From an uncultured Clostridia bacterium (GTDB lineage Bacteria; Bacillota; Clostridia; Lachnospirales; CAG-274), in assembly GCA_944381435.1 (NCBI GenBank), contig CALWLD010000004.1:35912-99911 (forward strand): a DNA stretch of 64,000 nt, read 5' to 3'. Under the pieces are notes generated by a model. The model was not told the origin of the DNA. It did not search any database and saw only the letters and a list, made by a program, of their open reading frames with translations. Below are positions 54,775 through 63,815 of this stretch, one piece after another. Numbering within the stretch: position 1 is the stretch's first letter; every line of letters starts with the position of its first letter. A program made the translations under genes and the position numbers.

Positions 54775-55308
54775 ATGTTTTTAGAAACTAAAAGATTAAT
54801 TTTGAAAAATATGTGTAGTAAAGATTTTAATGATTTAAAGTCTTTACTACAAGATGAGCTTGTTATGTATGCCTATGAGCACCCTTTTTCTGATGAAGAA
54901 TGTGAAACTTGGTTTAACAACCAGCTAGAAAGATATAAAAAAGAAGGATATGGACTTTTAGGTGTGTTTTTAAAAGAAGATAACACATTTATAGGACAAG
55001 CAGGCATTACAAAACAAAATGTAAATGATAATTTAGTAGACGAAATAGGATATTTATTAAAAAAAGAATATTGGAAAAAGGGTTATGCTATAGAATGTGC
55101 TAAAGCTTTAAAAGAATATGGCTTTAACACCTTAAATTTAGACAAGCTTTATTCTATAATTAGAGATAATAACATAGCATCACAAAATGTTGCTAAAAGA
55201 AACAATATGCAAAAAACAATAACAATAGTAAAACATTATTACAATATGGATATGCCTCATTATGTTTATTGCATAACAAAAGATGAGTTTTTAAAAGAAA
55301 GGAACTAA
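54775..55308 (+). CDS. GNAT family N-acetyltransferase (RimJ/RimL-like)
   Basis: A 177-residue acetyltransferase of the Acetyltransf_3 type. It opens FLETKRLILKNMCSKDFND, has the acetyl-CoA-binding segment YLLKKEYWKKGYAIECAKAL around residue 98 and ends with RDNNIASQNVAKRNNM, the family's late motif. The acceptor is unknown. It sits one base after ybeY (SD AAGGAGATA inside ybeY's end) and 3 bp before era. A GNAT in this slot is unusual for the block and may be a local insertion. Confidence 0.9.
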   Translation: MFLETKRLILKNMCSKDFNDLKSLLQDELVMYAYEHPFSDEECETWFNNQLERYKKEGYGLLGVFLKEDNTFIGQAGITKQNVNDNLVDEIGYLLKKEYWKKGYAIECAKALKEYGFNTLNLDKLYSIIRDNNIASQNVAKRNNMQKTITIVKHYYNMDMPHYVYCITKDEFLKERN

Positions 55309-55311
55309 ACT

Positions 55312-56217
55312 ATGAAAAATGATTTTCGCTCAGGCTTTGTATCTTTGATAGGTAGACCAAACGTTGGTAAATCTACCCTTATGAACAGCCTTATAGGAGA
55401 AAAAATAGCAATTATATCAAGTAAACCTCAAACAACAAGAAACAAAATTCAATCTATATTAACAGAAGAAGATTTTCAAGCTATATTTATAGATACACCA
55501 GGTATACATAAGCCTAAATCTAAACTTGGCAATTATATGGTAAAATCGGCTGAAACTACATTAAATGAAGTTGACATCGTGCTATATCTTATTGAACCTT
55601 TTGAAAAAATTAAAGAATCCGATTTAGCTATCATTAAAAGGCTAGAAAAAGTATCTACACCTGTTTTTTTAATAATAAACAAAATAGATACGGTAGCACC
55701 TGAAGAAATTTTAGCAGTTATAGATAGCTATAAATCTGTATATAACTTTGCAGAAATTATACCTGTATCAGCATTAAAAGGAAAAAATAAAGAAGATTTA
55801 TTAAAATGTATTAAAAAATACTTACCACAAGGACCTCAGTTTTTCCCATCAGATATGATAACAGACCAACCAGAAAGACAAATTGTGGCAGAAATTATTA
55901 GAGAAAAAGCCTTAAAGCTTTTACAAGATGAAATACCTCACGGTATAGCAGTGGAAATTAGCTCTATGAAACCTAGAAAAGACAAAGATATGGTAGATAT
56001 ACAAGCTACTATCTATTGTGAAAGAGATTCTCATAAAGGCATTATAATAGGCAAACAAGGTTCTATGCTAAAAAAAATAGGTTCTAACGCTCGTTATGAA
56101 ATAGAAAGGCTTTTAGGCTCTCCTATAAACGTACAAATATGGATAAAAGTTAAAAAAGATTGGCGTGATAGCGACTTTTTACTTAAAAACTTTGGCTACG
56201 ACCAAAAGCAAATTTAA
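55312..56217 (+). CDS. era: ribosome-assembly GTPase Era
   Basis: A 301-residue GTPase. G1 is GRPNVGKST, G3 DTPGIHKPK, G4 NKID and G5 SALKG. The C-terminal KH domain (from about 205) contains IIIGKQGSMLKKIG, which binds the 3' end of 16S rRNA. Length and order are normal for Firmicutes. The SD is AAAGGAAC. Confidence 0.97.
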   Translation: MKNDFRSGFVSLIGRPNVGKSTLMNSLIGEKIAIISSKPQTTRNKIQSILTEEDFQAIFIDTPGIHKPKSKLGNYMVKSAETTLNEVDIVLYLIEPFEKIKESDLAIIKRLEKVSTPVFLIINKIDTVAPEEILAVIDSYKSVYNFAEIIPVSALKGKNKEDLLKCIKKYLPQGPQFFPSDMITDQPERQIVAEIIREKALKLLQDEIPHGIAVEISSMKPRKDKDMVDIQATIYCERDSHKGIIIGKQGSMLKKIGSNARYEIERLLGSPINVQIWIKVKKDWRDSDFLLKNFGYDQKQI

Positions 56218-56231
56218 AGAAGGTGTGAGCA

Positions 56232-56645
56232 ATGAAAAATTTCACATTTAAAAAATATTTTATCTTTTTAATATTTTTTATACTTATTGTAGGTTCTCTT
56301 TCTTATACTAAAGAAAAAGAAACCTTAACATTAATCCAAGATATTACATTGGTAGATAAAAGCTTAACGTCAACAACAGGCTCTGAAGTTTTAATTTCTA
56401 ATGATTCTTTATTAGATTATGATGCAAAATATAGCTTAACTATAACAAATAACAGCTCTGTAAAATACACAGTTGTATTATTTTCAGATGAATTTGAAAA
56501 AGATGCTATATATTGTGAGCCTAACTCTATCATAACTATAACAGGCAAAACATCTGAGCTATTAAAAGATAATTACATATCTGTTTCTTCAAAAGATGGC
56601 TCGGCTTTAGATGGTTATGCAGTTTTAAAACTTATCAAAAACTAA
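56232..56645 (+). CDS. hypothetical exported protein, 137 residues
   Basis: I do not recognise a family. Residues 7-26 (KYFIFLIFFILIVGSLSYT) form a signal sequence or anchor. The rest is a predicted beta-sandwich of about 105 residues rich in Ser/Thr and Asp, with strands such as KYSLTITNNSSVKYTVVLFS. No Cys, lipobox or sortase motif is present. It starts behind GAAGGTGTGAG and lies between era and yqzL, where other Clostridia have nothing, so it may be a lineage-specific addition. Confidence 0.65.
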   Translation: MKNFTFKKYFIFLIFFILIVGSLSYTKEKETLTLIQDITLVDKSLTSTTGSEVLISNDSLLDYDAKYSLTITNNSSVKYTVVLFSDEFEKDAIYCEPNSIITITGKTSELLKDNYISVSSKDGSALDGYAVLKLIKN

Positions 56646-56749
56646 ATGTCAATAGTATTTTGTCTCCTTTTATGGTAAATTTTCAACAGTATATAAATAT
56701 TTATTTTACTAAAAATATAAATATACTAATTATAAATGGGGGCTTTATT

Positions 56750-56866
56750 ATGGAAGATTTATTTTGGGATATTTTTAAAAAAAGTGGATATATTAATGCA
56801 TTTTTAGCATATAAAGAATACAGAGATAACAAAAACAAGAAAGAAGAAGATAAAAATAACTATTAA
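56750..56866 (+). CDS. yqzL: YqzL-like small protein, 38 residues
   Basis: A short protein beginning MEDLFWDIFKKSGYINAFL, which matches the YqzL pattern (W, F, G-I, Y-L) of Bacillus, where it also sits between era and recO. It is charged at the C-terminus. Its function is unknown. The start is set at 56750 behind GGGGGC; the longer frame from 56660 has no SD and an A/T-biased extension. Confidence 0.78.
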   Translation: MEDLFWDIFKKSGYINAFLAYKEYRDNKNKKEEDKNNY

Positions 56867-56877
56867 GGAAGGATAAA

Positions 56878-57630
56878 ATGAGTACATTCAAGGCTAGAGG
56901 TATTATTATAAAAGAAAATTTGGTAGGAGATAACGATAAATCTCTTATTATATTATTAAAAGATTATGGCAAATTTACCGTTTGGGCTAGAAACTGTAGA
57001 AACGGCAAAAGCAAGCTTTTAGCAGGCTCTTCCCTATTTACCTATGCCGATTTTATTATATACGATAACGGCAGAAGCTTAAGCATAAATCAAATTGACA
57101 TAATAGAAAATTTTTATAACATAACAGAAGATTTAGATACCCTAGCCTATGGTACATATTTTTTAGAATTTGTAGATAAAAACACACAAGAAGCAACACC
57201 TATAAACGATATAATGCTTCTTTTATTAAAATCTCTTCTTATCCTTTCAAAAACTACAGTTTTATCCCCTAAACTAATAGCTAAAATTTTTGAAATAAAA
57301 TTTTTACAAATAAACGGCTATATGCCCATAGTAAATAATTGTTGTTATTGTAACATATCCATATCAAACCAAAATGATATATATTTAGGTGCTAACGGTG
57401 TTGTATGTAAAAATTGCAAAAGCAAAGAAGATGGGCTGTTAAAAATATCCTTAAACACTGCTTTAGTTATAAACCATATTTTGTGCTCTAAAATAAATGA
57501 TTTATATAAATTTAATGTATCTAACAGCGTTTTAGATGAGCTTTCTTTAGCTAGCAAAAAGCTATTAAACACTCATCTTTATACAAACTTAAAAAGTACA
57601 TCTTTTATAGAACAGTTAGAAAACATTTAG
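56878..57630 (+). CDS. recO: DNA repair protein RecO
   Basis: A 250-residue recombination mediator with an N-terminal OB-fold (KARGIIIKENLVGDNDKSLIIL) and a four-Cys zinc site, CCYC and CKNC, around residues 157-181. RecO loads RecA together with RecF/RecR and anneals single strands. The SD AAGGAAGGA follows yqzL at 11 bp. This ends the sporulation-housekeeping block. Confidence 0.93.
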   Translation: MSTFKARGIIIKENLVGDNDKSLIILLKDYGKFTVWARNCRNGKSKLLAGSSLFTYADFIIYDNGRSLSINQIDIIENFYNITEDLDTLAYGTYFLEFVDKNTQEATPINDIMLLLLKSLLILSKTTVLSPKLIAKIFEIKFLQINGYMPIVNNCCYCNISISNQNDIYLGANGVVCKNCKSKEDGLLKISLNTALVINHILCSKINDLYKFNVSNSVLDELSLASKKLLNTHLYTNLKSTSFIEQLENI

Positions 57631-57754
57631 TTTTGTGTAATTTGTATAATTTATACATTAAATTTTATTTTTATTTATATTATTTGTCAATTTAAAAAAT
57701 TTTATTTTAACTATATAATTAATAGGATAAATATTACATTTGGAGGAAATTTTT

Positions 57755-58279
57755 ATGAATATTTGGCACGATATTAACCCAGATAGAGTTAAACCAGAAG
57801 AATTTGTTTGTGTTATAGAAATATCTAAAGGTAGCAAGAAAAAATATGAGCTTGATAAAGAAACAGGGCTTATTATTTTAGATAGAATTTTACATTCTGC
57901 TGTACATTACCCTGCAAACTATGGCTTTATCCCTAAAACTTATGGCGATGATAAAGACCCTTTAGATGTTCTTTTATTATGCTCTGAAACTATAGAACCT
58001 TTAACACTTGTAGAGGCTTACCCTATCGGCGTTATGCATATGGTTGATGGCGGTGATAACGATGAAAAAATAATAGCTATAGCTAAAAACGACCCTATCT
58101 ATAATTCTTATAAAGATATATCAGAATTACCTAAACATATATTTGACGAAATGAAACATTTCTTCGTTACTTACAAAGATTTAGAAAACAAAAAAACATC
58201 TGTTGAAAAGCTTGAAGGTGCTAAAGAAGCTAAGGAAATAATAAAAGCTTGTATAGAAAATTATAACAAAAATTTCTAA
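57755..58279 (+). CDS. ppa: inorganic pyrophosphatase (class I)
   Basis: A 174-residue soluble pyrophosphatase that hydrolyses PPi to phosphate. The signature DDKDPLDVLLL carries the metal-binding Asp triad, and the nearby HYPANYGFIPKTYGD is diagnostic. Length is normal for the class. The start at 57755 follows TTGGAGGAA; the in-frame TTG at 57740 lies inside that SD and is rejected. It is monocistronic. Confidence 0.96.
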   Translation: MNIWHDINPDRVKPEEFVCVIEISKGSKKKYELDKETGLIILDRILHSAVHYPANYGFIPKTYGDDKDPLDVLLLCSETIEPLTLVEAYPIGVMHMVDGGDNDEKIIAIAKNDPIYNSYKDISELPKHIFDEMKHFFVTYKDLENKKTSVEKLEGAKEAKEIIKACIENYNKNF

Positions 58280-58395
58280 TTTGTTTACAAAAAGTATTAA
58301 ATGTTAATTCTAAAAATAATAACATTTAATACTTTTTGTATATTGTTTTATATTATTTTATAGTTTATAATCTTTATAGAGGTGATTTTTAAACT

Positions 58396-58575
58396 ATGAA
58401 ATGTAAACAACAAGAATTAATACTTAAAAATATATCTAATATATCTAACATTATAAGAAGGTTAGCTCTTCATTGCAACTTTTTATCAAAATCTAAGTCG
58501 CTAGATAAAGAACATATAAAAAAAGAAATCGAAAATATAAAAATATCTATAGAAAGCCTTGAAAAATATTTATAA
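58396..58575 (+). CDS. small hypothetical coiled-coil protein, 59 residues
   Basis: A short frame with SD AGAGGTGA. The protein begins MKCKQQELILKN and is helical throughout; heptad-like Ile/Leu spacing continues to the end (IKKEIENIKISIESLEKYL). One or two Cys occur (C3, C27). It has no known family. It is followed 4 bp later by the hairpin of the modular repeat, which could serve as its terminator. This looks like a metal-sensor/CsoR-like fragment at best, but I would not assign it. Confidence 0.5.
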   Translation: MKCKQQELILKNISNISNIIRRLALHCNFLSKSKSLDKEHIKKEIENIKISIESLEKYL

Positions 58576-58578
58576 TAC

Positions 58579-58760
58579 AAAAGATTGTCGACAAAGTCGC
58601 CAATCTTTTTGCAATTTTAAGAATTTTGGCTTTAAGCCAAGGTTTTTCTAATTATCTAAACCCACCCACCACCCTTCTTCTAGGGCTTCGCCCTAGAAAC
58701 CTTTAGTTACTTAAATATTTATGGTATAAGGCTTTAATATTATTTTATCTACAGTCTGAA
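58579..58760. repeat. modular hairpin repeat, third locus
   Basis: It begins with AAAAGATTGTCGAC / GTCGCCAATCTTTTT (one mismatch), the probable terminator of the 59-residue gene. It continues through TAATTATCTAAACCCACCC (ends 58670), the same as at 37398. It then carries a CTAGGGC / GCCCTAG hairpin (58680-58697) and the end motif CTACAGTCTGA (58750-58760), which are shared in variant form with the 4694-4914 block. There is no coding frame. Confidence 0.68.
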
Positions 58761-58864
58761 ATATTTATAATATTATTATATCTTCTTAAAATCTTAAATT
58801 TAAAGTTTACAAAATAACTAAGTTTTTATATAATATATATATTATATAAAGAAAGGAAGATAAT

Positions 58865-59716
58865 ATGAAAATAGGTTCTCACGTTTCTATGTCTGGTGGG
58901 CTTATAAACTCTGCAAAAGAGGCTTTTAGCTACGGTGCTAACACCTTTATGATTTATACAGGTGCTCCTCAAAATACTAAACGCTCCCCTATAGAAAAAT
59001 TAAAAATACAAGAAGGCAAAGATTTTATGGAAAAACATAACATAAGTGATATAGTTGTACACGCTCCTTATATTATAAACCTTGCCTCTTATAAAGATGA
59101 TACATATTCTTTAGCAATAGATTTTTTAAAAATGGAAATAGAAAGAACAACGGCTATAGGTTCAGATTATATAGTTCTCCACCCTGGTTCTTTTACAGAT
59201 AAAGATTTAGAATACGGCATAGAGCGTATAGCAGATGGGCTTAATGCTGTTTTAACTGAAGATACAAAGCCTTTTATATGCCTTGAAACTATGGCTGGCA
59301 AAGGTTCAGAAATTGGCAGAAATTTTAACGAGCTTAAAGCTATCATAGATAAAGTGCATTTTAAAGAAAAAATAGGCATTTGCTTAGATACTTGTCATTT
59401 ACACGATAGTGGATATGACATAGTTAATAACTTTGATAGCGTAATGAAAGAATTTGATGAAATAATAGGGCTTGATAAAGTTAAAGTTGTTCATATAAAT
59501 GGCTCGTTAAATAAATGTGGTGCTAAAAAAGATAGACACGCAAACCTAGGTGCAGATGAAACAAATCCTAAAGGAAAAGATTATATAGGCTTTGATGCAA
59601 TCTATAATATAGTACATTCTAGCTATTTAAAAGATAAAATTTTTATACTAGAAACTCCTTGGCTAGACAGTAAAACAAATTTATACAAAGAAGAAATAGC
59701 AAAGCTAAGGGGGTAA
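58865..59716 (+). CDS. nfo: endonuclease IV (AP endonuclease)
   Basis: A 283-residue TIM-barrel enzyme that cuts DNA at abasic sites using three zinc ions. Metal ligands are visible in VVHAPYIINLAS, VLHPGSF, CLETMAGKGSE, CLDTCHLHDSGYD and KKDRHANLG. The usual HxNDS segment reads HINGS here. The start at 58865 follows AAAGGAAG. It is followed at 5 bp by an SDR reductase, probably in the same transcript. Confidence 0.95.
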   Translation: MKIGSHVSMSGGLINSAKEAFSYGANTFMIYTGAPQNTKRSPIEKLKIQEGKDFMEKHNISDIVVHAPYIINLASYKDDTYSLAIDFLKMEIERTTAIGSDYIVLHPGSFTDKDLEYGIERIADGLNAVLTEDTKPFICLETMAGKGSEIGRNFNELKAIIDKVHFKEKIGICLDTCHLHDSGYDIVNNFDSVMKEFDEIIGLDKVKVVHINGSLNKCGAKKDRHANLGADETNPKGKDYIGFDAIYNIVHSSYLKDKIFILETPWLDSKTNLYKEEIAKLRG

Positions 59717-59721
59717 TTTAC

Positions 59722-60453
59722 TTGTCTAAAGTTGTCTTTGTTACAGGCTCTTCTAGAGGCATAGGCAAAGAAATTGCTAAAATTTTTGCTGAAAATAATT
59801 TTAAAGTTGTAATAAACTGTGTTACCAGAAAAGATGAGCTTTATAAAACTTATAACGAGCTAAAAGAAATTAACCCTAATATACTTGCTCTTCAAGGAGA
59901 TATATCTAACTATGATATAGCCCTTGATATGTTTAAAAAAATAGAAAATACCTTTGGCTGTGTAGATATATTAATAAATAACGCTGGTATATCTCATATA
60001 GGCTTATTTAACCAAGCTACGCCTGATATATGGGAAAAACTTATAAACACAAATGTTAAAGGTGTTTTTAATTGTTCTCATATAGCTTGTCAAAATATGA
60101 TAAATAAAAAAGACGGAATAATAATAAATATATCATCTATATGGGGTAATGTTGGTGCATCTTGCGAAGTTATATATTCTGCTACAAAAGGTGCTATAAA
60201 CTCCTTTACAAAAGCCCTTGCAAAAGAGCTTGCCCCTTGTAATATACGTGTTAATGCTATATCTTGTGGTGCTATAGATACAGAGATGAACAACTTTCTA
60301 TCTGAAGAAGAAAAAAATGCCTTGATAGATGAAATACCTTATATGCGTTTTGGTAAACCTTATGAAGTTGGAAACCTTGCTTATTATTTAGCATCTGATA
60401 AATCTACTTACCTAACAGGGCAAGTAATAACCCTAGATGGTGGTTTAACATAA
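59722..60453 (+). CDS. SDR-family reductase (FabG/YmfI-like)
   Basis: A 243-residue short-chain dehydrogenase. The cofactor motif is VTGSSRGIGKEIA, the Asn motif NNAGIS, and the catalytic Ser-Tyr-Lys lies in ISSIWGNVGASCEVIYSATKGA. The SSIWG-GASCEV combination resembles YmfI, which reduces the 5-aminopentanone group on elongation factor P in Bacillus, more than FabG of fatty-acid synthesis. Without efp or fab genes nearby either is possible. The start is TTG at 59722, with SD AAGGGGG in the end of nfo. Confidence 0.88.
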   Translation: MSKVVFVTGSSRGIGKEIAKIFAENNFKVVINCVTRKDELYKTYNELKEINPNILALQGDISNYDIALDMFKKIENTFGCVDILINNAGISHIGLFNQATPDIWEKLINTNVKGVFNCSHIACQNMINKKDGIIINISSIWGNVGASCEVIYSATKGAINSFTKALAKELAPCNIRVNAISCGAIDTEMNNFLSEEEKNALIDEIPYMRFGKPYEVGNLAYYLASDKSTYLTGQVITLDGGLT

Positions 60454-60484
60454 AAAAGCTGTAGAATTTATCTACAGCTTTTTT
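60452..60484. terminator. bidirectional terminator
   Basis: AAAAAAGCTGTAGA / TCTACAGCTTTTTT with a 5-nt loop. It ends the nfo-SDR transcript and, from the other side, the ABC operon. Confidence 0.88.
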
Positions 60485-60487
60485 ATG

Positions 60488-62503
60488 TTATCTAATATTT
60501 ATTTCTTCAAATGATGGAAGGTTATTTTCTTTTGCTATTTCGTTATAAAGTTCTTTAGTTATTGATATATGATAAAAATCATCGTCTTTAGTATTTAATC
60601 TTATACCTGCCGGTTTTAATGTATAATCTAAACCTCTTAGCTCTGATAATACATAATCATCTAATACCATTTCTATAGCTTTATCATCTTTTATTTCTAT
60701 TGGTTCTTCACCATCAGTAAATGTTAATGAGCTAACATCTTCTAGCTTAAAGTTTTCTGGTTCTATATCTTTGCTATATAGATAATCTAATGTATTTGTA
60801 TATTTATCACTTATATAAAATTTATATGTCTCGTGCATTGTATAACTATCATAGTATCTATTACATCTTAAATCTATAGCAAATAATGTCTCATCTGCAG
60901 TAACATAAAGCCCATTTTTTTCTACATCTTTTTTGATAGCTTCTCTCAATGCTAAATTATCAAATTCTTTCATAGTATCTGTATAAATATTTCTTCCAGC
61001 ATTGTTAATTATATCAAAGTTTATATCTTGATTTTTTAAATCTAAATATAAAACATCTCTTCCTTTTTCTATATATTCTTTGTTGTTATAAATGCCTTTT
61101 ATTAATTCTTTTGTATCTTCTTCATTATATGCAAGAATTCTTCTTGATACAACTCTACCACTTTTTAATTTATAATCTATATTTATATACCCTATTGAAG
61201 AATTTTCATCAAATGAATCATTTTCTATTTTATCTACATATCTTTGGTGTAAAATATTTGCAGATTGTATAACATTTTCATCTGATATAGCTCTTGCCTC
61301 AGGAGAATAAGGTTCTACAAGCTCTAAATTTATAGTTTCTATTTTAGAAACATCTGGAATATAAGTTTTAACGCCAAATACGTCAAACTTAAATATAAAT
61401 ACAGTAACAATACATATTGCTATACACCCTATTATGCTATACCAATTTTTAAATATAGCCCTAAAGTCAAAATCATATATAATTTCTACTATACAATGTA
61501 TAATAACACAACCTAAAACAATACCTAAATATAAAGCAAAATCTCCACCTGCTATCGCAACAAATATTATGCCTATACCTAACCCGCTTATTACAACTCC
61601 TAAGTACTTAAAGATAGTTTTTGCATACTTAAATGCTAAGCAAGTGCTAGATTTTTCACTTTTTCTAACTTTAAATAATAACAAACTAAATACTGTTAAT
61701 AAAATAGCTATAATTATATAAGTTATTAATATATTAACTTTACCAAAATTTATATTTGTTATGCTTGCCTTTGTTACATTATTTGTCATTTCTAAATAAC
61801 ATTGTAAAGGATTGTATTTTGCCGAATAATCTAATATATAATCTAAACTAACTATATGTTCAAAAAATAATTCTCCTAAAACATTAATTAAAAGAAGTAT
61901 TATAGATATTAAGTTTACTATAAACCCTGTTAATATTACACCTATTACATAATTACCTGCTAAAATATTTGCAAATACAGTAAAAGAATAAAAAACAATA
62001 AAAAATACAATATCTACAGCGATAGGTTCTAAAACTTCTTTAAAACTTACAATGGTATCTCCCAACAAAATAGAAAAAATACCATAAAGTAAAAAATGCA
62101 TTATAACAATAATAGGCACTACAATAACAATACCTGTTAAATATTTTAAGCAAAATAAACTATTTCTTGATATAGGTAAAGAGTGATAAAAATCTACTTT
62201 TTTACGGCTATGTAAATAAGAAAACATTACCGTACCTATGAATACACCTAAAACAATTATATTAAATCTGTTAAAATCATAATCTAAAGTCAAATAATTA
62301 TTTAAGCTATATAATTTATTTAATAAATATTCTTGATTTAATATGTCATTATTTTTTTCTTTTAAATAAGAAGAATAATCTAAAAGTGGCACTATTATTT
62401 TAGAAAATAAAAATAGCAAAAACGTTAAAGCAGTTGCCCATATATATTTTTTATATTCTTCTTTAAATAGTTTTAAATTAAAGAATGAGCGATTTGATGT
62501 CAT
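60488..62503 (-). CDS. ABC transporter permease with extracellular C-terminal domain
   Basis: A 671-residue membrane protein with about ten helices in residues 15-380 and a large C-terminal part of roughly 280 residues (from TYIPDVSKIETINLEL) that is charged and beta-rich. Similar two-part permeases of Lachnospiraceae carry a DUF6449-like tail; I recall that only loosely. It partners the ATPase that overlaps it by 26 bp, and the GntR gene upstream. The start at 62503 follows GGAGGGGAT. It likely exports or protects against an antimicrobial compound, by analogy with YtrA-type operons. Confidence 0.8.
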   Translation of the reverse strand: MTSNRSFFNLKLFKEEYKKYIWATALTFLLFLFSKIIVPLLDYSSYLKEKNNDILNQEYLLNKLYSLNNYLTLDYDFNRFNIIVLGVFIGTVMFSYLHSRKKVDFYHSLPISRNSLFCLKYLTGIVIVVPIIVIMHFLLYGIFSILLGDTIVSFKEVLEPIAVDIVFFIVFYSFTVFANILAGNYVIGVILTGFIVNLISIILLLINVLGELFFEHIVSLDYILDYSAKYNPLQCYLEMTNNVTKASITNINFGKVNILITYIIIAILLTVFSLLLFKVRKSEKSSTCLAFKYAKTIFKYLGVVISGLGIGIIFVAIAGGDFALYLGIVLGCVIIHCIVEIIYDFDFRAIFKNWYSIIGCIAICIVTVFIFKFDVFGVKTYIPDVSKIETINLELVEPYSPEARAISDENVIQSANILHQRYVDKIENDSFDENSSIGYINIDYKLKSGRVVSRRILAYNEEDTKELIKGIYNNKEYIEKGRDVLYLDLKNQDINFDIINNAGRNIYTDTMKEFDNLALREAIKKDVEKNGLYVTADETLFAIDLRCNRYYDSYTMHETYKFYISDKYTNTLDYLYSKDIEPENFKLEDVSSLTFTDGEEPIEIKDDKAIEMVLDDYVLSELRGLDYTLKPAGIRLNTKDDDFYHISITKELYNEIAKENNLPSFEEINIR

Positions 62504-63377
62504 AACCTATCCCCTCCGTTTCTACAATGAATATTTCTTCTAAAGAAAGTGGCAACATTTCAAAAAATATAGGTTGTAAACTTTCTAGATATTTAGTTAT
62601 TTCTTCACCATTGCCTCTTATTGTAAATACATTTAATGAACCTCTAGTCTCTGTTTTCATTATATTAAGCTTTTCGAATACCTCTTTGTTAATGCCGTCT
62701 TTAAATACTATTTGTACTTTATGTATATCTAGCTTTAACTCTTCTAAATCTTTTGATAATAACATACCTCCTCTATGAAGTAAGCCAATGTTATCACATA
62801 TGTCTTCAAGCTCTCTTAAGTTATGAGATGCAATAACAGGTGTTAAGTTTCTTTCCTCTATATCTTGAGCAAAAAGACTTTTTACTGCTTGCCTAACAAC
62901 AGGGTCTAAACCGTCAAATGTTTCATCACAAAATAGATAATCTGTTTTAGCACATAATCCACATATAACAGAAACTTGCTTTCTCATACCTTTAGAAAAA
63001 GTTTTTATCCTTCTTTTTTCATCTAAATTAAAAGAGTTCATAAGTTTTTTATATCTATCTATATCAAAATTTTCATATATAGATTGATAATAGTTTTTCA
63101 TATCCTCTGGGGTTGCATTGCTAAAGAAAAACTGGTCATCAGATATATAAAAAAACTTCTTTTTAACTTCTATATTATCAAATACCTCTTTATCATCTAT
63201 TTTTATAGAACCACTATCTGGCTTTAAAATGCCAGATGCCATTCTTAAAAATGTAGATTTACCAGCACCGTTAGTCCCTATAAGCCCAAAAACATTACCA
63301 TTTTTTATTGTAGCACTAACGTTATCTACTGCTAATATATCATCAAATTTTTTTACTACATTTAATGCTTTAATCAT
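62478..63377 (-). CDS. ABC transporter ATP-binding protein
   Basis: A 299-residue ATPase. Walker A is GTNGAGKST, the signature is FSKGMRKQVSV (a GMRKQ variant of LSGGQ), Walker B is YLFCDETFDGLD and the switch His is in IASHNLRE. The last about 90 residues extend beyond the ATPase core and may touch the permease. The unusual signature is common in YtrB-like and bacitracin-type exporters of Firmicutes. The SD GGAGAG precedes the ATG at 63377, 13 bp after the regulator. Confidence 0.9.
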   Translation of the reverse strand: MIKALNVVKKFDDILAVDNVSATIKNGNVFGLIGTNGAGKSTFLRMASGILKPDSGSIKIDDKEVFDNIEVKKKFFYISDDQFFFSNATPEDMKNYYQSIYENFDIDRYKKLMNSFNLDEKRRIKTFSKGMRKQVSVICGLCAKTDYLFCDETFDGLDPVVRQAVKSLFAQDIEERNLTPVIASHNLRELEDICDNIGLLHRGGMLLSKDLEELKLDIHKVQIVFKDGINKEVFEKLNIMKTETRGSLNVFTIRGNGEEITKYLESLQPIFFEMLPLSLEEIFIVETEGIGYDIKSLIL

Positions 63378-63390
63378 ATATACTCTCCTT

Positions 63391-63741
63391 TCATTTAAGC
63401 CAGCTTAAAATAAGCTCATCTGTTGCTCCTATATCCCTAGCCTCTTCTATTAATTTTTTTATTTCTTTTTTTATTGCCTCAAGCCTACCATCTATAGCAT
63501 CTTTACAGTTAGGAGCTATAAAGCTTCCTCTACCTTTTACAGAATAAGTAATACCTTTGCTTTCTAAAGCAGTATAAGCTCTTTGTATAGTATTAGGGTT
63601 TATAGAAAGCTCCATTGCTAGCTGTCTAACGCTTGGCAGTTGTTCGTCTGGTTTTAAGATACCTTTCATAGCTAGCTTTTCTATGCTTTCTGTAAGTTGC
63701 TCATATATAGGTTTTGGGTTTCTAAAATCTATATTAAACAT
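63391..63741 (-). CDS. GntR-family regulator, YtrA subfamily
   Basis: A 116-residue repressor. The winged helix (residues 10-75) contains LPSVRQLAMELSINPNTIQRAYTALESKGI, the diagnostic YtrA/GntR recognition region. The short helical C-terminus dimerises and lacks a ligand domain. In B. subtilis YtrA represses its own operon and responds to cell-wall antibiotics. Here the same operon architecture (regulator, ATPase, permease) and an operator-like palindrome in the promoter fit that model. The SD is AGAGGAGG. Confidence 0.92.
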   Translation of the reverse strand: MFNIDFRNPKPIYEQLTESIEKLAMKGILKPDEQLPSVRQLAMELSINPNTIQRAYTALESKGITYSVKGRGSFIAPNCKDAIDGRLEAIKKEIKKLIEEARDIGATDELILSWLK

Positions 63742-63761
63742 ATATTCACCTCCTCTGTCAA

Positions 63762-63784
63762 GCGTATTAACACTATTGATACAC
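63762..63784 (-). promoter_or_regulatory. candidate GntR operator
   Basis: Imperfect palindrome, on the minus strand GTGTATCAATAGTGTT followed by AATACGC. It lies between the -10 box and the start codon, so a bound dimer would block transcription. Confidence 0.6.
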
Positions 63785-63786
63785 TT

Positions 63787-63815
63787 ATTATAATTAATAT
63801 TCTAATATTTGTCAA
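63787..63815 (-). promoter_or_regulatory. consensus sigma-A promoter of the GntR-ABC operon
   Basis: On the minus strand TTGACA (63815-63810), a 17-bp spacer and TATAAT (63792-63787). Confidence 0.85.

Noticed and set aside
57680..57725. Promoter TTGTCA...TATAAT before ppa
   Set aside because: The spacing is about 24 bp, too long for a sigma-A promoter; the true promoter was not identified.
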